From: Malania oleifera
Taxonomy: Eukaryota > Streptophyta > Magnoliopsida > Santalales > Ximeniaceae
DNA: 64,000 bases
Direction: 5' to 3'
Assembly (NCBI RefSeq): GCF_029873635.1
Contig: NC_080422.1
Location: 4,010,001-4,074,000, forward strand
Under the pieces are notes generated by a model, which saw nothing but the letters and a program-made list of their open reading frames with translations, had not been told where the DNA came from and searched no databases. Below are positions 46,401 to 58,400 of the stretch, in pieces (position 1 is the stretch's first letter; the number at the start of each line of letters is the position of its first letter). Position numbers and translations under genes: made by a program.

Positions 46401-49400
46401 CGGAAGACTGGAGGTGAGTCGAGAGGTAGGAAAATGTTCCTAGAATTTCTAGAGAGGAGTGGCAAAGGTAAGTACCCGACTCGGCATTCGATTAATGAGA
46501 TGGGTAGCTGTTAAGATGGCATTGCCCCAAAAATAGTTTTTCATGTTCGTAAACATCAATGCCCGAGCTACTTCAAGTATATGTCTGTTTTTTGGTTCAG
46601 CAACCCCATTATGTTGAGGGGTATCCACACAAAAATTTTGATGAACAATCCCATTTTCTTGAAGATAAGTTCCCAGAATATCATTAAAATACTCTGTACC
46701 ATTATTAGTACGTAAAATTTGAATGTGAGTCTGGAATTGTGTTTGAATCATTGAATGAAAACTGACAAAAATGGAATGGACTTCAGTTTTATCTTTCAAC
46801 AAGAAAACCCAACAAAGACGAGTACGGTCATCAATAAAAGTAACAAACCATTTCGTATGGGTGCGATTGAGGGATATTGAGGGTCCCCACAAATCACTGT
46901 GAATCATAGTAAATGGGTGGGATGATTTGTATATAGATGGTGGGAAAGAAGCACGCCGATGTTTTGCAAGCTCACACACTTCACATTGAAACTTAGAAGA
47001 CATTTTATTTGAACAAATAGACGGAAACAAACATTTTAAATAATGAAAATTTAGGTGACCCATCCTAGAATGCCATAACAAAAGTTCACTATCTCTAGAA
47101 ATAGATGCAGAATCACAAATTGTAGTATTACATCGTTCACTCAACCTTGCCTCCTCAAAGTTGTAGAGTTCCTCATACGCCTTAGCAGTGCCAATCGTCT
47201 TCCCCAATGATAGGTCTTGAAAAACACAATGAGATGAATCAAATTTAGCAGAGCAATTGGAGTCTTTTGTTAACTGGCTGATGGATAACAAGTTGCAAGA
47301 TAATTTGGGAACATGTAGGATAGATTTTGAAGTTACAGAGTCAAATATGCGAATACTTCCTTTACCGGCAATTGGTGATAGAGAACCATCTGCAATTTTG
47401 ACTCTCAGATTTCCAACATATGGTGAATAGGATGAAAACAATTGATAAGAACTAGTCATATGATTAGATGCACCCGAGTCAATTATCCATGGTGATTTGT
47501 AACAGGATATAGTATTTAAGGCTGACAAATAATTACCGCGGTGAGCCAGAGAACTAGTGGGAGACTGACCCAATGTTTGAATTGAGGAAAACATTTTATA
47601 TAGCTGATCCATCTGCTCTGGACTGAATATGCTACTAGGAGTGGTATTGTTATTTTTTTCGCCTTGTGACTTCTCAGCTAAATTATCAGTAGTTGCCTAG
47701 TATCCACGATTTTTTTGATTTTGTCTCGGCTTCCAATCTGCAGGCTTTCCATGAATTTCCCAACATGCATCTTTTGAATGGCTTGGCTTGCGACAATGCT
47801 CGCACCATAATTTCCCCTTATGTGATTTTTGCCCAAATCCCGTAGGGCCTTTTGAAATTAGGGCCGAAACTTCAGGCCCATTTGGTTTTGGATTTAAGGC
47901 TGACATTTCCGGCCCAATATGGCCCATAGGTGTCTTCAGCATCACCTTTCTTCTACTCTCCTCGCACCTCACCTCTGCAAATACCTCTTGGGTCGATGGA
48001 AGGGGTCGTCGGCCAAGTATCCGTCCTTGCACATCATCCAGTTCACGGTTGAGGCCGGCCAAGAACTCGATGACCCTTTCGTTCTCGAGTCGTTTCTTGT
48101 AGTGGGTGTTGTTGCTGAAGCATTCCCACTTCTCCTCGACGCTCTGGTCGAGCTCTTGCCAAAGTTGTCTCATCTCCATGAAGTGCTCGGTGACGTCTCT
48201 CTGACCTTGCCTCATTTGCCACAATCAAGTCTTTATCTTGAAAATTTGAAGAATCCCTTGGCTCTTTGCAACTCAAAGCCAAGATTGGAATATATACTGT
48301 GATGGTTCTTCAACAACTACAGGAGGAGGCATTGGTATAATGCTAACACCACCGGTTTCGGAGGATGACACCTTGGAGTTGGGTCTAGAGCCTCTCCCTA
48401 GCTCTAGGTTGAGAAACCATCTCCTTAGAGTTGAATTGAGATTCTCTATCCTTGGCTTTGGGTCGAGAGGTATCCTCCTTGGGAATGATATAAGGATATT
48501 CCTCCTTAGCAAATCTTAATCACTTGATGACTAATCCAAACGTAGGTCAAGAGAATCTCCCTGAAGCTAGGTCAAGATCTTATCTCCCTAGCATTGGGTC
48601 AAAGGGTGCTCTCCCTATCAGAAAGTTACAAGATTACTCTAAAATTATCAAGATATATATGTTTTTTGTAGTTGGGTCAAGACCCCTAACCTCCCATGCA
48701 TTAGGTGAAGATTAAGTCTCTTTAGATTTAGCTTCTCGAGCTTGGCCTTCGTCAACTTTGCCTCAATGATTAGCTTGTATAACTTTACTCAAGGCTCAAA
48801 GTTGTGTTAGAATAGCACTTCACCTAAAAGCTTAAGTTGTCAGGTTGTTGGCCAACAATGTACATCAAGCTTTAACACTCCCCTGGGACCCCCTAGTGCC
48901 ATGTTAGATTGTCACTTTACCTAAAAGCTTAAGTTGTTAGGTTATCGGCCAACAATGTATATCAAGCTTTAATAGGTTGATAGCATTATTAGTTTGCTTG
49001 AAGTAAGATTCAAACATGTCCAATTTAATCCCGACACATCTACAAAACTCCATCATCTAAACCACAATATCCATCTGAAGCATAAAACTTCAAGAACTGC
49101 ATGAAACGTAAAATACCTGCCCAATGGCATATAAATAGCATAAATATAACATTTTTCCAACTTGATATGCCATTTTCTTGGAACTCGCCTACAAGTTTAT
49201 AAATATGATTCAAATAATTCATGTGTTGCTATGTACTCTAAAGCTATGAAACTCCACATATGTTGGATCCTCCCAAGGTACTATGAAATTCCTAGGACCA
49301 TGTAAGTTCATTGCTCTTGGCATTAGGAGAGGAAAAGTGGGATTGGGAGAATCCATGAGGATCAACTTACTAGCAAAAGTTATCTTGAGTCTAGAAAAAT

Positions 49401-52400
49401 GAGGAGCTTCAAGGGGACCAAACTCACATTGAGATGTCTCAAGAAATTGGCCGAGTAATTGAGAATCTAGAAATTGAGTAGCATGGCTAAGTGTCAACGA
49501 CATATGCTGAGTCAAGGAATAAAATTTAGCCATAGGAGAGGAATCATGTAGAAAGATGTTCCCATTGTCATCCACTCTTTCATTAATCTGTCCAACGCTA
49601 TGGTTATCTTTGCCACCATGATTCTCATTGGCATTGAGGGAGGCCCCACCAACTTCTCTTTGAAGATCTTTGGCATAAGAATCATCTCTATTACAACTAT
49701 ATTTACGAATCAATAATTGTCTCATATTGCAATTTATAGAATGGGAAACCTTCCTTGCATGACAAACTTCATGCTAAGGATGTGATTTTTGTGGGCTAGA
49801 ATCTCCTTGCTAGGTCTCGCTCATATGCAAAATTATTGTTGATTCTTCCAAGTCATTTTGGGGTAACCTTTACGTGTGCATCATAATAAATGTTGCCGAT
49901 CCTACAATCAAAGAAGATGAGAATAAAATTTATAATCAAAGAAATTGGAACAGAAGGACACTCAAGGAAGTTCAATGATTCATGTTCAATGATTCCTTAC
50001 CGAATATTTGTTGGGGCGTCCCCTACGAGTGACACGTTGCACTTGTACCACCTGAGTGTAGCGAAAAGTGGGCGAGGGTGGGCTAGGTCATCGCCCCAAA
50101 GCGACACGCCATGTTGGCACCCAGATACAGTGTCAAATATGCAAGGGATCCTGCATCATTCTGGACGTGAGCAGGTAAAGAAGTTAGTTCTAGAAACTAG
50201 GATTAGATTAACAATTTGGAATATAAGGACACTTATGGATAAAAGCATTGAAATTGTGGACACAATTATTAGAAGAAGAATTAATATAATTTGCCTTCAA
50301 GAAATTAAGTGACTAGGGGAGAAAGCTAGAGAAATTAATAAATCAGGATTTAAACTTTGGTACATTGGAAAAGAAAGACATAAGAATGGAGCAATTATTG
50401 TAGACAAAAACTTAAAAGATGGCGTTGTTGATGTAAACAGAGTAGGGGAGAGAATTATAAAAATCAAGATGGCATTAGGCCAAGCGATTATAAATATCAT
50501 AAGTGCTTATACTCCTTAAGTCGGCTTAGTAAAAAATCTTAAGAGATAATTTTGGGAAGATATGGATAGTATTATACAAAACATACCAGAGATTAAGAAA
50601 ATATTTATAGGAGGAGATCTAAATGGACACGTTGGAAGGGATAATAAAAGTAATGAGATGATACATAGAGGATATGAATATGGAGACAAAAATGAACCTA
50701 GGGAAATGATCTTTAGACTTTGCTATGTCATGTGATTTTAGTATAATAAATACTTGCTTTAAGAAGAGAGAAGAACACTTAATAACCATTAAAAGTGGAC
50801 AAAATAGAAGTCAAATATATATATATACATTTTTTAACTAGGAAGGTAGATCGTTTATCATGCAAGGGCAAAGTTATTCTAGGTGAAAGCCTAACCACAC
50901 AACATAGAGTCTTAGTGTTAGATATATGTATTAAAAAATGGAAGAAAAAATATAAAATAAACTAGTGTAAGAGAACTAAGTGGTGGAATCTAAAGGGAGA
51001 AAATATAATAAAATTTAAAGATAAAATGATCAAAGATGGGGAACTTTATAAAAAAAGATAGCAAAAGAGATTTTAGGTGAATCAAAGGGAAAATTCTTGA
51101 ATAACAAAGAAAGTTGGTGGTGGGATAAAGATTTCCAAAAAGTCGCAAAGACAAAAAAATTTTGTTATAAAACGTGACAAAAAGTAGAAACATGGATAAC
51201 TTTCAAAAGTATAAGGAGGCGAGGAAAGATGTAGAAAAGGACCGTTAGTGAAGCTAAATACATATTATTTAATAGTTTGTATGATAGATTAGATACAAAA
51301 TAAGGGGAAAGAGATATATGTAAACTTGCTAAAGCGAGAGAAAGGAAGAGTAATAGGAAATGTAAAATGTATAAAAAGTGAGGATGATATTGTCTTGGTT
51401 AGGGAAGAAGACAATAAAGAAAGATGACGAAACTACTTTAGTAAGTTATTTAATGAAAACCAAATAGAAAACTTAAACTTAGATTTGAGAAATGAGGAAA
51501 AGACTAAAAATATGAGATTTATTCGCAAAATTAGAGTTAACGAAGTTAAGTTTGCACTGGAAAGATGAAAAATGGGAAAGCTATAGGACCGGATAACATC
51601 CCAATTGAAGTTTGGAAATGTTTAGGTGATAATAGAATCACATGGTTAACTATTTATTTAATACAATTATAAAAATTAAGAAAATGCCAAATGAATGGAG
51701 GAAAAACACTTTAATACCTATATACAAAAATAAAGGAGATATTCAAAATTGTAATAACTATTGTGGAATTAAACTTATGAGTATTACGATGAAACTATGG
51801 GAAAGGATAGTTGAACCTTTAAGGTTAGAAACGACGGTCTCAAAAAATCAATTTGTTTTTATGCCTAGGGGATCTACCACATGAGTTATATATCTTTTAA
51901 GAAGATCAATGAAAAAGTTTAGGGAAAAGAAGAGGGACTTGCAAATGATATTTATTGACCCAGAGAAAGCATATGATAGGATACCTAGGGAAGTTCTATG
52001 GTGGGTTTTAGGAAAAAAAAAAAAAAAAAGGGTGCATGTAGTAGGTATACTGATGTCATTAAGGATATGTACGATGGAGTAATGACTAGGGTAAGGACTA
52101 TTGATGAAAAAACTAGAGAATTTCCAATCACCATAGGTGTACATCAAGGGTCTGCTTTGAGCCCTTATCTTTTTGCCTTAGTGATGGACCAATTGACCAA
52201 GAGTATTCAAAATGAGGTTCCATGGTGTATGTTGTTTGCAGATGATATTGTATTAATTGATGAAACTAGGGACGGAGTAAAGGCCGAGTTAAAATTATGG
52301 AGAGAAGCATTGGAATTTAGAGGCTTTAGGATAAGTAGAAATAAGACAGAATATATGAAATGTAATTTCAGTAATGGTAGAAGGAATATTGGAGACAAAG

Positions 52401-55400
52401 TTAAACTTGATGATGAAGAAATAAATAGTACTTGTAGATTTCGATACCTTAGATCTATTATGCAAGCTGAAGGATAAATTGAAGATGATGTAATGCATCG
52501 AGTTAAAGCAGGTTGGGTAAAATGGAGAAGTGCTTCAAGAGTTCTTTGTGATCGTAGAATACCCTTAAAACTAAAAGAGAAGTTTTATAGGACGCGTATA
52601 AGACCAGCTATGTTATATAGATCAAAATGTTGGGTGACGAAGAAACAGAATATCCAAAAAGTAAAAGTTGTCAAGATGAGAATGCTTAGATGGATAAGTG
52701 GTATAATACTGAAAGATAATTAAGGAATGAACTTATTCGTGGTAAGTTAGGTGTAGCTCCTATAGAAGATAAGATAAGGGAGGGAGGGCTCAGATGGTAT
52801 GGACCCTTGCAACATAGGCCACATAGTGTGCCAATGAGGAAGAGTGAGTTAGTTACCGTGGGCGCAGTAGAAGGGGTAAGGGTAGACCTAAAATAACTTT
52901 GAAGAAGATAGTAAGTAAGGATTTAATAGTCTTGAATCGGTCAAAAGAAATGATCCATGATCGCATAAATTTGCGAAAAAGGATTCTATAGCCAACCCCA
53001 CCTAGTGGGACTTAAGGCTTAGTTTTTTTGTTATTGTTGTTGTTATGAAAAAAAAAATTAAAAAAGAAATTTGATAAAAAAATGGAAATTTGTACTGGAA
53101 GTAGACCTTCTTTGATTTTTCAAAAAAAAAAAAAAATCCTACAACACACACTTTCTGTGTTTTCTAAATAATAATAATAATAATAATAATAAATCTCGCA
53201 TTTATCAAAAAAAAAAAAGTTGGTATCTTGCAAAGCCAATCCTATTGAAGCGCTAGCCTCGTGGGAGTCGACCATTGCGGAAGTGTACTCACACAAACAA
53301 GTCATGCAAGGTTTGCGGGAGTCAACCAACTCGTAAGAGCAAAGTTCTTGCCATGGTCTTAAATCTCCATAAAATTGTTGAAATTTCCGTCGAAATTTTT
53401 TGGTTTCTATCGCCCTCGAAATTAGAATGGCAATCGATTTTTGTCTTGTATAATTTCCATCGAAATCTCAACGTATCATCCGAAATTTATCAAAATCTCG
53501 AAATTTTAGCAAACCTTGTCGAAATTTGAACTATGCAATGAAATTTCCTCGGAATTCAAATGAGAGATTTAGGAGTGAAGTGAAATTTCTCTCTTAATTT
53601 ATTTTATTTATTTTGATCGAAACAAAAGATTATTACAAGTGCTTTTGAAATTATATGAAAAAATAAACAACAACATTTTATTTAACCATTCATGTCTAAA
53701 TTATCATTATTTGTATAATAAATAATATTTAAATGACTTATGAATTTCATTTGTATCACTTCACTAAAAATGTTTCATGTACATTATCTTACAAATATGT
53801 TTGATGCACATATTATATTACAACTTCTCCATCTCATACAAAGCATAGATGCATTTACTTGTAATATATTAGTCCTAAAACTTATATTATTCTGTTTATT
53901 AATCAAATCTAAAGATTCATAAAAGAATTCCATGTTTTACTACTGATTCCATTTTTTTTTTTCAAATTGAAATCGAAATTAACATCAAAATCGAAATTTC
54001 TATACTTTTGGAGGTTCAAAATTTGAGTCTAAAACAAAATTTAAGACCTTGGTTCCTGCACAGACAAGTCTCACAATAATTGATGGAGTCAATCCCTTCT
54101 AATAGCAGAGTCACTAATTAGCCAAATCTTGCAGGAATTGAGGGAGTCAACCCTTTGCAAAATCAAGTCCCTTAGGAATCAAGGAGTCAAATCTATGCAA
54201 GAACAGAGTCCTCGTGGATACAAGTCTAACAAAAGCAGAGTTCTTGCGCAGACAAACCCCCCAGAAATTGAGGGAGTCAATCTCCCGTAAGAGTTGAGCC
54301 CACACGTGGACAACTCATTAGGAATTGAGGGAATCAAACCCCCACCCCTCCCCCCGAAGCCCTGGGCAAACAAGTTCCATGGGAATGAAGGGATTCAACC
54401 ACCCCCCCAACCCCCCCAAAAAAAAAAGCGGAGTCCTCGTGTAAGTAAGACACATCGAAATTAAGGGAGTCAACTAGCCCCCACAACTCCACAAGTATTA
54501 GATCCATTCAAGAGCAAAGTCCAAGAAAAATATATTCCAAATATTCTACAAACTTTTCTCATTAGAAGCAATAAGAATTTAAAACATTCAATCTCGCTCA
54601 AGTTTCCTAAAGTAAAATAGGAATTACATTTCCTTTTTTTAGAAACAAATTTCCATAAAATCAACGTGTATAGCCCTAGAAAATATTTTCTAGAAATAAA
54701 GAGTTTGTGAAATACAATAAATCACATTAAATGCTACATTAATGAGTTCAATAAATACCAAAAAAAACAAAAATAAAATTATCCACAATAGGGAATTCAC
54801 ATTAAAAGGATTTGACAATTGAGCCATCTTATCAATTGGTTAACAACTATTTCTTTTAAAGCTTTTCACGAAAGTCAACCCACTCCTCGGACAAGCCTCA
54901 CAGGAGTTGACTCCCACAAACAAGCCTCAAGGAAGTGGAGTTCCTAGCAAACAAGGCCCACAAAATTTGACCATTAGAGAGTGTGGAGTCCTCGCGAGAA
55001 CCATCTCTTCAGGATTTGATACCTGCAAGAGTAGATCCCCGCAAGGGAAAGCATCATGAGAGTTAACCCCTCCATGAGTGTGAATCCACGTAAAGACAAG
55101 TCCAATGAGAGTCAATCCTCACAGGAGCAAATCCCCACAAGGACAAAGGCCTGTTGTAGTCAACTGCATAAATGATTCCCTGCAAAATCTTATCTTGCTT
55201 TTACTGAAAATGTTTCTACCTAGCAGCGTTTTGAGATATCACATTTAACAAATTTTGATACATGGAAATTTCTTTAAAGCATCTGAATGACTTCCTATGC
55301 AAGGGCTAAATGCAAATGTGTAAAAAATTATCGTTATGCTCTAGATTATGAAATTGAAGACCAACACCAACTTTGCATGTACATAATAATTAAATTAAAT

Positions 55401-58400
55401 ATTAATTAAATAATGTTTAAATCGTTGCAGGAAATCAAGATTGGTGCTACTTGTCAGGATTGGCCATAGCATCACATGGCAGGGTCTCCACTAGTCCTTT
55501 TCCTAAGAAGTTCTAAAGATTTTTGGCTTGGTGGACTCGAGTGAAGGCTCACTAAAGGGGATCCCTACCTCTTCGCCTTCTCTTAAGTTACTAAGGCCTC
55601 CATGTGTCATTTTCCACACATGTTCCCTTTTATATGCTCTCATCCTAACCATGTGTCATGATTGGATTTGCTCAAAAATCCATATTTTTCATCAATTAAG
55701 ACATGACATGCCAATATATTATTGGACGATGACAGCTTGCAACATTTTGCCTCTCCCCTATAAATGCCCCTAACTATTCTTCCAAGTGAAGAACAATCAA
55801 GCCCTCTCTCTCTATTTCTCCACTTTGGATTCCCACTAGCTCAAGGAACCCCTTTAATCATCAAAATACCTTCACTTGCCACAATCCACACTTGAGCTTC
55901 TCAGTAATTGCCTGGTACTCCTCGCTAAGTCCTCTCTAGAACATCCATTACCTTTGTACAACAAAGCTCTCCTCTCTTCTCAAGAACCCCCTCCACAGCA
56001 CATAACAACACAAACAGCAATCAAGCCTTAAGCTCCAACTAGGTGGGGATATGCAGATACCCCCCAAAAAAATGTATTAGAAAAAATTAACATAATGGAG
56101 AAACAAGTACAAATTGGAAGACTTGAAACTAAAATCCCCTAGAACCAGATCTCTCTAATCACACATTAGACCACCAATTATCCAAAAAGCTTACACTATT
56201 AGGAATTGGAACAACAATGAATAATAAGTTATCCAATAGACAAAATGGAATATCTTGAAGTCGCATATATGAGCCAACAGATCCTCCATCAAGTTACCAT
56301 TTAGCATAGATAATAGTCTGAATGCAAGAATTGGCAACAGGAAGAAAAGTTGGTGTGTAGCCTGCTGCACAGAGGGCCAAGCTATGGAAGAAGTCTATCT
56401 CCATGTAGATGGGCAATAACCTACAAAAGTGCAGCTCCAACTTATAGTTGAACGTCCATTAGTCACTAGATGTTACAACTTTTTTATTATTATTAATTCT
56501 CACAAAGCATTACAGTCAATATGATCAAACTTATGGCCAATATTACAAGTAGCATAATGGAAAAAATTTTTAAAATAAAACAAGTTTTAGCACCTCAATT
56601 GTGACTAGAAGGGAACTTCTTACATTGATTCCAAAATCCAAGCCCAAAACCATCATTAGTTCCATCTCCACCCTAGACTCTGGACATATCTGGGAGCCAT
56701 TGTGTGCTTGTATTATTGTTACCTCAAAAATGCCAGCAAGCTGAACCAGTGTGTCATTCCATAAATGTTGCCTGGATCAAGAGACTATTAATTGTTTGGT
56801 CACTTCTGCTTCAGGAGGGCAATTTGGGTTTATTTACTTACTGATTCCAGAGATAGGTTAAGTTTTTGTTCTTCTAAATCACCTTCCTTCAATCAACACT
56901 TGTTTGCTGTACCAAGCATCGGAAAAAAATGATCTTTATCAAAATTTCTTCTTGATCAAAAGCTTCCACCTCTCAATGGTTTCTCCTGCTCAATAAATTG
57001 TAGTCTGGACCTACATATCTACTCTATCAGTCTCTTAGATTTTTTTACAAAATTTTCTGCACCAGGAATGGAGTAACGAAATAGTGTTGAGACTGCTGTA
57101 ATTTTATTCAGTACATATTAATTATCATATTTTTATTATGTCATCATGATGCTAAAAATCAACAGCTGGACACCCGAAGCTGCAGAAAATCTAGTCCCTG
57201 AACTTGTCTCATTACCGATTGTTGAAAAATTATGTTTTGAAAACATTGTGTGGATCGTGTTATGGTAGTTTTACTAGTTGATTTGCAACACTTGCACAAA
57301 ATGTAATATGTTGGAGAGACCTCATATGAAAATGTGAACTTGGAGAAACCAGATATGCATGCTAATGCAATGGTGATCAATAGAGGGTATGGCCCTTAAT
57401 TGCCCAAACATAAAATCTAGGCTTCCATTTATTGTGCCTGATTATTGTAAGACCACCCTTTCCATTAACAGGCAAACCAGATTAATATTTTGTTTCACTG
57501 CTAACCAAATTAACGACTGCTTGACTATTTTTATACCAACAAAACATTCATGGATCATATCTTTAAATTCCATAGAAAAACCCACAGAAGCCAGAGAAGT
57601 TCTAGTGTTGAGCTCCTATAAACATATGGTATATGTTGGAGAGACATCATATGAAAATGTGAACTTGGAGAAACCTTATATGCATGCTACTGAAGCGGCA
57701 ACCTCTAGAGGGTCGGATTTCTCAATTGCCCTAACATAACATCTAGGCTTCCACTTATAGTACCTGATGATTGTAAGTACACCCTTTTCCATTAACAGGC
57801 AAACCAGATTAATATTTTGTTTCTCTGCTGACCAAATTAAGGACTGCTTATCTATTTTTATACCAACAAAACATTCATGGATATCATACCTTTAATTGTC
57901 CATGGAAAAACCCACAGAAGCCAGAGCACTTTTAGCGTTGAGGTCCTATAGTCATATAGTATTGGAGAGATCTCATATGAAAATGTGAACTTGGAGAAAC
58001 CTTATATGCATGCTACTGAAATTGGGAACCTCTAGAGGGTCAATTGCCCCAACAAACCATCTAGGCTTCCATTTATCGTGCCTGGTGATCGTAAGTACAC
58101 CCTTTTCCTTTAACAGGCAAACCAGATTAATATCTTGTTTCTCTGCTAACCAAGTTACGGTCTGTTTGTCTATTTTTATACCAACAAAACATTCTTGGAT
58201 ATCATATCTTTAAATGTCCATAGAAAACCTAAAAACAATGACAGAAGCAAGAGCAATTTGTGTTGAGGCTACAGTCTATAATCATATAATATATGAACAT
58301 GAGAGTCGTTGTTGACAATTATCTATAGTTGGAATTTGCAAATTACACTTGTGCGAGTTGTCCCGCATTAGAAAACAGAGGGAAGGAGTTGACCTTATGC

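Larger units (their letters stand above)
43957..48300 (-). mobile_element. Second Ty1-copia element (copia 2), decayed
   Basis: Minus-strand gag, integrase, reverse transcriptase and RNase H blocks appear in copia order from right to left. On the left, a possible short LTR (about 43957-44143) begins TGAAAACAGAAT and abuts a purine tract (CCAGTTTGAGGGGGGTT, reverse of about 44143-44159). No matching LTR is found on the right, so the 5' end seems lost, and the right boundary is only approximate. It inserted into the gypsy RNase H reading frame. Confidence 0.7.
34100..55997 (+). mobile_element. Gypsy element, Tat/Ogre-like, heavily interrupted, in NLP intron 2
   Basis: A pair of related LTRs frames this region. 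The 5' LTR runs from about 34.1 kb, is cut by the copia insertion, and resumes 41949-42416. The 3' LTR runs from about 55.27 kb to 55997. Both end GAACCCCCTCCACA and share phrases such as ATATGCTCTCATCCTAACCA and CCACTTTGGATTCCCACTAG. After the 5' LTR comes TGATGACTCCATTGGGGA, which fits a decayed tRNA-Arg primer site of the Tat/Ogre kind. Gag and RNase H remnants follow on the plus strand. The LTR starts are not precisely defined and no TSD was confirmed. The interior is largely deleted or replaced by other elements. Confidence 0.6.

Noticed and set aside
48850-48975. Simple local tandem duplication instead of a TRIM
   Set aside because: Equal 73-bp repeats, LTR-like ends, a purine-rich tract, a 4-of-5 TSD and a related fragment near 34045 favour a TRIM, though I keep moderate confidence.
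49219-49725. 168-codon minus-strand open frame as a host gene
   Set aside because: No recognisable domain, no exon partners, and it lies in transposon debris within the NLP intron. It is mentioned only as an uncharacterised stretch.
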